DNA from: Methyloversatilis thermotolerans
Lineage (GTDB): Bacteria; Pseudomonadota; Gammaproteobacteria; Burkholderiales; Rhodocyclaceae
Length of the DNA: 64,000 bases
Assembly (NCBI RefSeq): GCF_000372885.1
Contig: NZ_KB889967.1
Location: 2,741,430-2,805,429 of the forward strand
Direction: 5' to 3'
Shown: positions 26,917 to 35,905 of the stretch, piece by piece
How the letters are laid out: every line of letters starts with the position of its first letter
Numbering within the stretch: the first letter of the stretch is position 1
The notes under the pieces: model-generated
Database searches by the model: none
Seen by the model: the letters and a program-made list of their open reading frames with translations, nothing else
Told to the model about the DNA's origin: nothing
Position numbers and translations under genes: made by a program

Positions 26917-29448
26917 TTGCACCTGCTCCGGAAGCCGACCGTCTTGTCCCCCTCGCTACGCTGGATCGCCTACCCGCTGATCGCCCTGTCCGGACTTGCC
27001 GCCATTGGCGCCGCCCTCGCGGTCATCGTCGTACTGCTCGCCTACCCGCAACTTCCGTCGCTCGACATCCTTACCGACTACCGTCCCAAGATCCCGCTTC
27101 GCGTCTATAGCGCCGACGGCCAGCTCATCGGCGAATTCGGCGAGGAGCGACGTTCGGTCGTGCCCATCGGACAGGTGCCCGAATCCCTGAAGCACGCCAT
27201 CATCGCCGCCGAGGACGAACGCTTCTACCAGCACTCGGGCATCGACTACGTGGGCGTCGCGCGCGCCGCGCTGAGCAATCTGACCAGCGGCGGACGCAGC
27301 CAGGGTGCGAGCACCATCACCATGCAGGTGGCGCGCAACTTCTTCCTTTCGAGCGAACGTACACTGCGCCGTAAAGTGTATGAAGCCCTGATGGCGTTCA
27401 AAATCGAGAACAGCCTCACAAAAGACCAGATACTCCAGCTCTACATCAACCAGATCTACCTCGGCCAGCGAGCCTATGGCTTCGCCGCCGCCTCAAGAGC
27501 CTATTTCGGCAAAAACCTGAAGGACATTAGCGTCGCCGAGGCGGCCATGCTCGCCGGGCTGCCGAAAGCCCCGTCCAAGTACAACCCGGTGGTCAATCCC
27601 AAGCGCGCCGCCCTGCGTCAGGCCTATGTGCTCAGGCGCATGCATGAACTGGGCTACATCGACGAGGACACACGGGCACAGGCGCAGCAGGAAGAGCTGC
27701 AGGTGCGCCGCAGCGATGGCGCCGGCACGCCAGGGCAACGCCAGCAGGCGGATTTCGTCGCCGAGATGGCGCGACTGATCGCGGTCGAGCGCTTCGGGGA
27801 GCACGCCTACACGATGGGGCTGCGCGTCACGACCACCATACGCAGGTCGGACCAGGAAGCCGCCATCGACGCCGTGCGCAAGGGCGTGTTCGACTATGAC
27901 CGCCGCCACGGTTACCGGGGTGCCGAGGGCTTTGTGGACATGAAGGACGTCGGCAGCGACGACGACGAACTGCTCGATGATCTGCTGCAGGACGTACCCG
28001 ATGCCGCAGGCCTGCACGCGGCGGTGGTGCTTGCCGCCTCGCCGGCCTCGCTCAAGGTGTACAAGCGCGGCGGAGAGGTGCTCACGCTGGGCGCCGACGC
28101 GATCAAGTTCGCGCGCGCCATGCTCGACGACAAGGCGCCCGCGGCGCGCAAGCTGCGCCGCGGCGCCATTGTGCGCGTGATGCAGGATGCGAAGCTGGGC
28201 TGGGTGATCGGCCAGATGCCCGAGGTCGAGGCCGCGCTGGTATCGATCGACAGCCAGGACGGCAGCGTGCGCGCGCTGGTCGGCGGCTTCGACTACAACC
28301 GCAGCAAGTTCAACCACGTCACCCAGGGCTGGCGTCAGCCAGGTTCCAGTTTCAAACCCTTCATCTATTCGGCCGCGCTGGAAAAGGGCTATGGCCCGGC
28401 GACGGTGGAAGAAGACACGCCTCTTGTCGTGCCGGCCGGCGAAACCGGCAGCCAGAGCTGGCAGCCGAAGAACTACGACGGCAAGTACGACGGACCGATC
28501 TCGCTGCGCACCGCGCTGGCGAAATCGAAGAACATGGTGTCGATCCGCGTGCTGCGCGCCATCGGCACACGCTACGCCCAGGACTATGTCACGCGCTTCG
28601 GCTTCGACGCCACGCGTCACCCGCCCTACCTGACCATGGCCCTGGGCGCCGGCTCGGTCACGCCCTGGCAGATGGCCTCCGCCTATGCCGTGTTCGCCAA
28701 TGGCGGTTACCGCGTGGAACCCTATGTGGTGAAGGAAATCACCGACAGTGAAGGTCACGTGCTTGCACGCTTCACGCCACGCAAGGCCGGCGACGATTCG
28801 CTGCGCGTGATCGACGAGCGCAATGCCTACCTGATGAACAGCATGATGCAGGACGTGGTGCGACGGGGTACGGCCACCCGCGCACTCGCGCTCAACCGCA
28901 GCGATCTGGCGGGCAAGACCGGCACGACCAACGACTATCTGGATGCATGGTTCTGCGGCTACCAGCCCTCGCTGGTCACCATTTCCTGGATAGGATTCGA
29001 CAATCCGCGCACCCTCGGCCGCGGCGAAACCGGGGGTTCGGCGGCGCTGCCGATGTGGGTGGACTACATGCGGCAGGCGCTGAAGAACGTGGAGGAACAG
29101 CAGTTGCCGATGCCCGACGGACTGATCCGCATCGACGCCGGTATCGATGCGAAGGGACAGCAGCGCACCGACCTGATGTACGAGGAACATCTGCCGCCGG
29201 AGCCGGATTCCCTGCCTTCGGAACCGGAAGGTCCGGCTTCGGAAGGCGAGCTGCCGCCGGCACCAGCGCCCGCACCTGCGCCGTCTCCCGCCCCGAGACA
29301 GCCGTCGCCGACCGGTCACATCGTGCCGGGAGAGGCCCGGCTCGCTCCGCCCGCCGCAGCCGGCGCGCCGGTGGCTACCGCGGCCTGCCGCCCGCGCGGA
29401 GCATGTCCGCGCGCTACAGCGTCACTGACACGCCAGCCTGCTGGCTGA
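26917..29448 (+). CDS. mrcA: Penicillin-binding protein 1A (class A, bifunctional)
   Basis: An 843-residue inner-membrane peptidoglycan synthase. One membrane helix (about residues 16-42) precedes the GT51 glycosyltransferase (AIIAAEDERFYQHSGIDYVG with the catalytic Glu; GASTITMQVARNFFL). An OB-like insert and the transpeptidase domain follow, with the SSFKP active-site Ser, a KSKN region and KTGTT. The C-terminus is an extended Pro/Ala/Glu-rich tail (about 70 residues), longer than usual and probably disordered. The start is not ATG: TTG at 26917, or TTG at 26944 with GGAAG upstream, are the options, and the later one may be correct. Confidence 0.94.
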   Translation: MHLLRKPTVLSPSLRWIAYPLIALSGLAAIGAALAVIVVLLAYPQLPSLDILTDYRPKIPLRVYSADGQLIGEFGEERRSVVPIGQVPESLKHAIIAAEDERFYQHSGIDYVGVARAALSNLTSGGRSQGASTITMQVARNFFLSSERTLRRKVYEALMAFKIENSLTKDQILQLYINQIYLGQRAYGFAAASRAYFGKNLKDISVAEAAMLAGLPKAPSKYNPVVNPKRAALRQAYVLRRMHELGYIDEDTRAQAQQEELQVRRSDGAGTPGQRQQADFVAEMARLIAVERFGEHAYTMGLRVTTTIRRSDQEAAIDAVRKGVFDYDRRHGYRGAEGFVDMKDVGSDDDELLDDLLQDVPDAAGLHAAVVLAASPASLKVYKRGGEVLTLGADAIKFARAMLDDKAPAARKLRRGAIVRVMQDAKLGWVIGQMPEVEAALVSIDSQDGSVRALVGGFDYNRSKFNHVTQGWRQPGSSFKPFIYSAALEKGYGPATVEEDTPLVVPAGETGSQSWQPKNYDGKYDGPISLRTALAKSKNMVSIRVLRAIGTRYAQDYVTRFGFDATRHPPYLTMALGAGSVTPWQMASAYAVFANGGYRVEPYVVKEITDSEGHVLARFTPRKAGDDSLRVIDERNAYLMNSMMQDVVRRGTATRALALNRSDLAGKTGTTNDYLDAWFCGYQPSLVTISWIGFDNPRTLGRGETGGSAALPMWVDYMRQALKNVEEQQLPMPDGLIRIDAGIDAKGQQRTDLMYEEHLPPEPDSLPSEPEGPASEGELPPAPAPAPAPSPAPRQPSPTGHIVPGEARLAPPAAAGAPVATAACRPRGACPRATASLTRQPAG

Positions 29449-29728
29449 CCAGTTCCTGCAGCGCCTGGATCAGCTCCTTGCCGTCGCGCGTACCGATCCA
29501 GCGACCGTTCTCGTGCCGGAAATGGAAACCGCCGGAACGCGCGGCAACCCAGATTTCCTGTGCCACGGCATGCCGGTTGATCACCATCTTCGAGCCATCG
29601 CCGAATTCGAGCTCGAGCACTCCACCGGCCTGCAGCTCGTAATCGATGTCCGCCCCGCAGCGATCGATCGACTGCTCGATCCGCGCCAGCATGGCATCAG
29701 CCAATTTGTTAAATTCACTCTCGTTCAT
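29414..29728 (-). CDS. cyaY: Frataxin-like iron donor CyaY
   Basis: A 104-residue protein of the frataxin fold that binds iron and tunes Fe-S cluster assembly. It begins MNESEFNKLADAMLARIEQS with the acidic first helix. The beta sheet includes LELEFGDGSKMVINRHAVAQ and [15 protein letters not shown], ending in a helix (GKELIQALQELVSQQ). Start at 29728 follows the family. The gene converges with the PBP1A gene with a 35-bp overlap of coding 3' ends, and is divergent from the lipoprotein gene by 16 bp. Confidence 0.93.
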   Translation of the reverse strand: MNESEFNKLADAMLARIEQSIDRCGADIDYELQAGGVLELEFGDGSKMVINRHAVAQEIWVAARSGGFHFRHENGRWIGTRDGKELIQALQELVSQQAGVSVTL

Positions 29729-29744
29729 AACCCGGCCATCCGAC

Positions 29745-29927
29745 ATGTTTTCCAGATCCGTCCTGTGTGCAGCCGCTGCGGCGCTGGCACTTGCCGCGTG
29801 CGGCACCAAGGGGCCGCTGACCCTGCCGCCGAAACCGGGCGACACGACCACCCGCCACCCGACGAAACCGCCCGTCGCCGCTCCGACCAGCAACCCGTAC
29901 GATAGTAACAAGGCCTTTCCCCGATGA
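29745..29927 (+). CDS. lptM: LptM/YifL-type small lipoprotein
   Basis: A 60-residue precursor: MFSRSVLCAAAAALALAACG, with lipobox LAAC and mature Cys at residue 19. The short mature part GTKGPLTLPPKP matches the YifL/LptM family. In E. coli LptM assists LptD maturation in the LPS-export translocon; that role is assumed here by homology. Gene order cyaY / lptM / lysA is standard in proteobacteria. Its stop overlaps the lysA ATG by 4 bp. Confidence 0.88.
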   Translation: MFSRSVLCAAAAALALAACGTKGPLTLPPKPGDTTTRHPTKPPVAAPTSNPYDSNKAFPR

Positions 29928-31161
29928 AACACTTCGAACTTCGCGACGGAACGCTGCACGCGGAAGGCGTGTCCCTGGAGCGGATCGCCGCGGAACACGG
30001 CACGCCCACCTTCGTCTATTCGCGCGCTGCGCTGACCGAGGCCCACGCAGCCTACGCGGCCGCGCTGTCGGGCCGCGATTCGATGCTGTGCTACGCGGTC
30101 AAGTCGAATTCCAATCTCGCCATCCTGAACGTGTTCGCGCGGCTGGGCACCGGCTTCGACATCGTGTCCGGCGGAGAACTGGCCCGCGTTGTCGCCGCGG
30201 GCGCGGATCCGGGCAGGGTCGTGTTCTCGGGCGTCGGCAAGACGCGTGACGAAATGCGAGCGGCGCTCGGACTGGGCATCTACTGCTTCAATGTGGAATC
30301 GGAACCGGAGCTGCACCGGCTCGCCGAGGTCGCCGGCACGCTCGGCGTGCGCGCACCGATCGCGCTGCGCGTGAATCCGGATGTCGACCCGAAGACTCAT
30401 CCCTACATTTCCACCGGACTGAAGTGCAACAAGTTCGGGGTACCGATCGCTGATGCGCGGCGCCTCTATCGCACCGCAGCCGGGCTGCCCCAGCTCGACA
30501 TCCGCGGCATTGCCTGCCATATCGGCTCGCAACTGCTCGATCCGGCGCCGGTCGCGGAAGCGGCCACCAAGGTCGTGGCGCTGGCTGAAGCGCTGAACGC
30601 GGACGGCATCGAGCTCGCCCATCTGGATCTGGGCGGCGGCCTGGGCATACGCTATGACGACGAGGCGGTACCGGCCACGGCCGATTATCTGGCGCCACTT
30701 CTTGCCGCCCTGGCCGGCCGCAAGGAACGTCTGCTGCTCGAACCGGGCCGGTCGCTGGTGGGCAATGCCGGTGTATTGCTTTCGAGGATCGAATATCTGA
30801 AGCGCGGAGAGGATCGCAATTTCGCCATCATCGACGCCGCGATGAACGATCTCGCGCGGCCTGCGCTGTACGATGCCTACCACCGTATCGCCGAGGTGCG
30901 GCCACACGGCGAGGCGCAGACCTATGACGTGGTCGGTCCGGTCTGCGAGAGCGGCGATTTCCTGGGGCGCGAACGCGCGCTGGCCGTGCAGCAGGAAGAT
31001 CTGGTTGCGATCTTCTCGGCCGGAGCCTACGGCATGACCATGAGCTCCAACTACAACACCCGCGCACGCGCCGCCGAGGTGATGGTCGACGGCAAAGCCG
31101 CGCACCTGATCCGCGAACGCGAACGCGTCGACGCCCTGTTCGCCGGGGAGCGCCTGCTGCC

Positions 31162-31165
<4 letters not shown>
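29924..31165 (+). CDS. lysA: Diaminopimelate decarboxylase
   Basis: A 413-residue PLP enzyme that catalyses the last step of lysine synthesis. CYAVKSNSNLAILNVFARLG near residue 56 contains the Schiff-base Lys. GFDIVSGGELAR, CHIGSQ and DLGGGLGI are the phosphate-binding and barrel signatures. The C-terminal CESGDFLG supplies the cross-subunit Cys, followed by GAYGMTMSSNYN. It overlaps lptM upstream and hslR downstream by 4 bp each, forming a compact operon. Confidence 0.97.
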
Positions 31166-31587
<422 letters not shown>

Positions 31588-31657
31588 GCGTGCTGCCGGC
31601 CCCCGCGGGGCGCGGCGACGACGCCAGACGCATTCAAACCCAGACAGAGGAATACAC

Positions 31658-32194
31658 ATGTCCGAACGCATCGTGATGAAGGTGGGTGAAGCCACCGTAT
31701 TCGCCAAGGAAGGCCAGTTCACCGACGCCATGCCGGAAATCGTGATCGGTTCGATCGACGGCCCGGTCGGCCAGGCCTTCGCCCAGATGATGGGGCAGAC
31801 CGCCGGCCACACCCGCATGCTCGCCGTGCGCGACTGCAACCAGATGGCCAAGCCGGCGACCATGATGGTGCCCAAGGTCACGATCAAGAATTCCCGCACC
31901 GTGGAACTGCTCGGTGGCGTGGTGCAGGCGGCGACCGCCGATGCGGTCGTCGATTGCGTGTCCGAGGGCATCATCCCGAAGGACCTGGTGGACGAGCTGG
32001 TGATCATCGATCTGGTGTGGCTGGATCCGAACGCGGTCAAGGACCCCAACCTCGACATGAAGGATCTGTACCGTACCAATTACGAAGCCACCAAGCTGGC
32101 AATACAGCGCGCGCTGACCGGCAAGCCGACAGCGGACGAATTGATCGCCAACCGCCACAAGATCAAGCACTGCATGTACGACCCGGACGCGTGA
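31658..32194 (+). CDS. Formaldehyde-activating-enzyme (Fae) homologue, catalytic His replaced
   Basis: A 178-residue Fae-fold protein. Matching segments include KVGEATVF, GPVGQAFAQM, MLAVRDCNQMAKPATMM, PKVTIKNSRTVELLGG, SEGIIP and NYEATKLAIQRALTGKP. Fae condenses formaldehyde with tetrahydromethanopterin. Where Fae enzymes have their conserved catalytic His (AHIDLIIG), this protein has AMPEIVIG, with Met25. It may therefore be a Fae-like paralogue with another role (formaldehyde or pterin binding, or sensing) rather than a true Fae. An AGAGGA site precedes the ATG. It lies alone, 70 bp after hslR, and is closed by a strong terminator. Confidence 0.85.
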   Translation: MSERIVMKVGEATVFAKEGQFTDAMPEIVIGSIDGPVGQAFAQMMGQTAGHTRMLAVRDCNQMAKPATMMVPKVTIKNSRTVELLGGVVQAATADAVVDCVSEGIIPKDLVDELVIIDLVWLDPNAVKDPNLDMKDLYRTNYEATKLAIQRALTGKPTADELIANRHKIKHCMYDPDA

Positions 32195-32220
32195 GCGCAA
32201 TCGGCGTGCCAGGAAGATCG

Positions 32221-32243
32221 GCCCCGCTCAGGCGGGGTTTTTT
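32221..32243 (+). terminator. Rho-independent terminator after the Fae homologue
   Basis: CCCCGC (32222-32227), loop TCAG, GCGGGG (32232-32237), then six T. It is a perfect GC-rich hairpin 28 bp after the stop codon. Confidence 0.88.
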
Positions 32244-32399
32244 CTTTCCGCTGTCGCGCGAAACGAGGGGCTTCGGGGAACGGGCCCTTTCTCTTGTGTC
32301 ATGCCCGGATAACGTCCACACTGGAATGTCGAATCTCATGACATCCGGTCACTGATTGCAGGATGCCCCGGCCGGTGCGTCGATACGGAGGAGTGCCGG

Positions 32400-33488
32400 A
32401 TGGATGCTCGCGCCCACCCCGATCCCGCCAGCGAACGCGGCAGTCCACTGCTGCCGCAGATGACGGATGATGCCTTCCGACGCGTCGTCGAATATGCGCC
32501 CAGCGCCATGGTGCTGGTGGATACGCGCGGCGCCATCGTAATGGTGAACGAGCAGGCGGAAAGGCTGTTCGGCTATCCGCGCTCCGCATTGATCGGCCAC
32601 AGCGTCGACCTGCTGGTGCCACAGGCTGCGCGAGCCCACCATGCGCAGTTTCGCGACGGCTTCCTGTCCACGCCGAGTCCGCGCCCCATGGGCGCAGGCC
32701 GCGACCTGCACGCGCGACGCGCCGACGGCAGCGAGTTCCCGGTCGAGATCGGGTTGAACCCCATGCCCACCGAAGGTGGCACGCTGGTGCTCGCATCCAT
32801 CGTGGACATCACCGAACGCAAGCGTGCGCAACAGGTACTGGAACAGGCGCTGCTCGAAAAGACCGTACTGCTGAACGAGGTGCACCATCGGGTAAAGAAC
32901 AATCTGCAGGTGATCACCAGCCTGCTCAACCTGCAGGCGAACAATGCGGACGACCCCCGTCTGCGCGACATCCTCAGCGAAAGCCAGAACCGGGTACGGG
33001 CGATGTCGCTCACACCCCAGTTGCTGTACGAGCGCAAGGATTTCTCGAAAATGGATCTGGGCGATTATCTGTACCGGCTCCCCCAGCTTCTGCGCGGCAG
33101 CTATCGCGAAAGCGCCAGCCGTATCGAACTGCGGCTCGAGCGCCCCGATACCCCGGTCTATCTCGATCTTGAGCGGGCCATTCCATGCGGTCTGCTGGTG
33201 AACGAACTGGTGACGAACGCGTTCAAGCATGCGTTTCCGCCTCCGCGCCACGGTGAAATCACGATAGAACTTGCGCGCGAAGAGGATGGCAGCGTCACGC
33301 TGACGGTACGCGATGACGGGGTCGGTCTGCCGGACGATTTTTCTCTGGAAAGCGTGAAATCGCTGGGGCTGCAGCTCGTACCTTTGCTGACCGACCAACT
33401 GCACGCGCGACTCGACATGCCGACGGGCGGCGGCGCCCACTACCGGATCAATTTCTCGGGCCAGATTCCGGGAGCAGCGACAACATGA
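32400..33488 (+). CDS. PAS sensor histidine kinase (HisKA_2 family)
   Basis: A 362-residue, apparently cytoplasmic kinase with no membrane helix. The N-terminal PAS domain (VVEYAPSAMVLVDTRGAIVM, about residues 25-140) is followed by the HisKA_2 phospho-acceptor helix LNEVHHRVKNNLQVITSLLN near 159-178 (the His). The HATPase domain has NELVTNAFKHAF and DDGVGLPD. Its stop overlaps the start of the next gene by 4 bp. That gene begins with a receiver domain, so the two form a coupled pair that probably controls cyclic-di-GMP. Confidence 0.92.
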   Translation: MDARAHPDPASERGSPLLPQMTDDAFRRVVEYAPSAMVLVDTRGAIVMVNEQAERLFGYPRSALIGHSVDLLVPQAARAHHAQFRDGFLSTPSPRPMGAGRDLHARRADGSEFPVEIGLNPMPTEGGTLVLASIVDITERKRAQQVLEQALLEKTVLLNEVHHRVKNNLQVITSLLNLQANNADDPRLRDILSESQNRVRAMSLTPQLLYERKDFSKMDLGDYLYRLPQLLRGSYRESASRIELRLERPDTPVYLDLERAIPCGLLVNELVTNAFKHAFPPPRHGEITIELAREEDGSVTLTVRDDGVGLPDDFSLESVKSLGLQLVPLLTDQLHARLDMPTGGGAHYRINFSGQIPGAATT

Positions 33489-35896
33489 ACGCTCCTTTGC
33501 CGGTCAATCTTATGCTGGTCGAGGATGAACGCGTCATCGCGTTCGATCTGAAGAACCAGCTTCAGTCATTCGGTTACCGCGTCGGGGCGGTGCTCGCCAA
33601 CGGCGAACAGGCGGTCGAACGCGTTGCCGAGCTTGCGCCGGACCTGGTGCTGATGGACATCAATCTCGAAGGCCCGATAGATGGCATCGATGCGGCATTG
33701 CAGATGCAGAGCCGGCATCGCGTTCCGGTCGTATTCCTGACCGCCTATGCGGAAGACGACACGCTGAAGCGCGCGCTGGCCTCGCGTCCTTTCGGCTATC
33801 TGGTCAAGCCCTGCGAACCACGTGAACTGCACGCGACCATACAGATGGCGCTTGCCCGACGCGAGGTCGAAGCGTCGGTGGAACGCAGCGAACAGCGTTT
33901 CAAACAGGCACTCGACGCCGCGTCGCTGGGCGTCCTCGAATGGCTGCCCGAATCGATGCGCCTGCGCGGCGAAGGTCATCTGCGCAGCCTGTTCGGCGAT
34001 CGTCCGCTCCCGCTGGACGAGGACTGGGACACCTTTGTCGCACGCGTCACGCCCGAGGACCGGCAGCACGTCCTGGACATGCTCACGTCCGCGCTGTCGG
34101 AAGGCGACCCGGTGCGCGTCGAGTTCCGCACGGTCGGAAACGGCGGAGCCCGCGCCATCGAGGCGCACGCGCGCGCCTACGACTACAAGGATGGACAGCG
34201 GCGCGTGGTAGGCATCCTGCAGGACGTGACCCAGCGCAAGCAGGACGAGGCGCGGTTGCGCCAGTCCAGCGTGGTGTTCCATACCGCCGCCGAAGCTCTC
34301 GTCATATCCGATTGCACGCGCCGCATCGTCGCGGTCAACGAGGCGTTCACGCGCATCACCGGCCATCTGGAAAAGGATGTGATCGGCCTCGATCCGGAGG
34401 CGGTACTCGAGTGCGGCCATGACGAGTCCTTCTACCGCGCACTGGGCGCCGACAGCGGTGGCGGATACTGGCAGGGTCAGGTGTTGTGCAGGCGCACAAG
34501 CGGCGAACGCTTCCCTGCGTGGGAAAGCATCAGTGCGGTGCGCGACGCGCGCGGTCGCCTGACTCACTTCGTCGCCGCGCTGTCCGATTTCACCGCCATC
34601 CATGTGGCGGAGGAAAAGCTCAACCATCTTGCCCATCACGATGCGCTGACCGATCTGCCGAACCGGCTGCTGTTCGACGACCGCTTCGCCCACGCGCTGG
34701 AGCAGGCACGGCGGCACAGCCTCAATTGCGCCCTGTTGTTTCTCGACCTCGACAGCTTCAAGGTGGTGAATGACACACTGGGCCATTCTGCCGGCGACGA
34801 TCTGTTGCGTGCCGTCGCCGGTCGCCTGCGCGACACCCTGCGCCGCAGCGACACGCTGGCCCGGCTGGGCGGCGACGAATTCGTGGTACTCACCTTCGGC
34901 ACATCGCCCGACGATGCGGGCCATCTTGCCGTGAAGCTGCTCGCCGCGCTGTGCCAGCCCTTCTATGTGGGCAGCGAACAGATCCGCATTTCGGCCAGCA
35001 TAGGCATTGCCATGTATCCGGATCACGGGCAGGACGGTAACCAGCTCATGCGCGCGGCGGACATCGCCATGTATGCCGCGAAGGCTCAGGGCCGCAACCG
35101 CTACCAGTTTTTTACCGCCGACATGTCGGAACGCACGCGCGAACGCATGCAGATGGAACAGGGCCTGCGTCGCGCCATAGAGGCCGATGCACTGGAGGTG
35201 TATTACCAGCCACAGATCCGGCTGTCCGATCGGCGCATCATCGGTGTCGAGGCGCTGGTACGCTGGCAACATCCGGAGCTGGGCATGATTTCGCCGGCGC
35301 GCTTCATTCCGGTCGCCGAGGAAAGCGGAATCATCGAGGTGCTCGGCATGTGGGTGCTCAGGCACGCGTGCCGGGATGTGCTGGGCATGACCGATGCCGA
35401 GGGACGTCAGTTGCGTCTTGCCGTGAATGTGTCAGTGCGTCAGTTCCTGCGCGACGACTTCGTGTCCCATGTACTGGAGGTCGTCGGCGACACCGGATTT
35501 CCCGCGGCGTCGCTCGAACTGGAAATCACCGAATCGACGTTGCAGGTGATCGAGCACAGCAGCGGCGTTCTGAACCGGCTGAAGGCCGCCGGCATCACCA
35601 TCAGCATCGACGATTTCGGCACCGGCTATTCATCGCTGAGCGTGTTGCGCGACCTGCCGATTGACCGCATAAAAATAGATCGCTCCTTCGTGGTCGACCT
35701 CACCGACAACGACGACACGCGCGTCATGGTCGAGGCCATGCTCACGCTCGGACGCTCGCTGCGCATGAGCACGATTGCCGAAGGCATAGAGCTGCAGGAA
35801 CAGGAGGACATGTTGCGGCGGCTCGGCTGCGTCGAAGGACAGGGCTTCCTGTTCGCGCGCCCGATGACGCTGACGGACCTGCGGCGCCTTGTCTGA
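33485..35896 (+). CDS. Response regulator with PAS, GGDEF and EAL domains
   Basis: An 803-residue protein in the order receiver (about 8-120; LVLMDINLEG carries the phospho-Asp and YLVKPCEP the conserved Lys), two PAS-like domains (about 140-250 and 265-375), GGDEF (about 385-545) and EAL (about 555-800). GGDEF is intact (RLGGDEFV) with an RxxD inhibitory site (RRSD) five residues before it. EAL is intact (GVEALVRWQHP, then IDDFGTGYSSL). It could both make and degrade c-di-GMP. The upstream kinase is its likely phosphodonor (overlap ATGA). Confidence 0.94.
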   Translation: MNAPLPVNLMLVEDERVIAFDLKNQLQSFGYRVGAVLANGEQAVERVAELAPDLVLMDINLEGPIDGIDAALQMQSRHRVPVVFLTAYAEDDTLKRALASRPFGYLVKPCEPRELHATIQMALARREVEASVERSEQRFKQALDAASLGVLEWLPESMRLRGEGHLRSLFGDRPLPLDEDWDTFVARVTPEDRQHVLDMLTSALSEGDPVRVEFRTVGNGGARAIEAHARAYDYKDGQRRVVGILQDVTQRKQDEARLRQSSVVFHTAAEALVISDCTRRIVAVNEAFTRITGHLEKDVIGLDPEAVLECGHDESFYRALGADSGGGYWQGQVLCRRTSGERFPAWESISAVRDARGRLTHFVAALSDFTAIHVAEEKLNHLAHHDALTDLPNRLLFDDRFAHALEQARRHSLNCALLFLDLDSFKVVNDTLGHSAGDDLLRAVAGRLRDTLRRSDTLARLGGDEFVVLTFGTSPDDAGHLAVKLLAALCQPFYVGSEQIRISASIGIAMYPDHGQDGNQLMRAADIAMYAAKAQGRNRYQFFTADMSERTRERMQMEQGLRRAIEADALEVYYQPQIRLSDRRIIGVEALVRWQHPELGMISPARFIPVAEESGIIEVLGMWVLRHACRDVLGMTDAEGRQLRLAVNVSVRQFLRDDFVSHVLEVVGDTGFPAASLELEITESTLQVIEHSSGVLNRLKAAGITISIDDFGTGYSSLSVLRDLPIDRIKIDRSFVVDLTDNDDTRVMVEAMLTLGRSLRMSTIAEGIELQEQEDMLRRLGCVEGQGFLFARPMTLTDLRRLV

Positions 35897-35905
35897 AGCC
35901 GCGTT

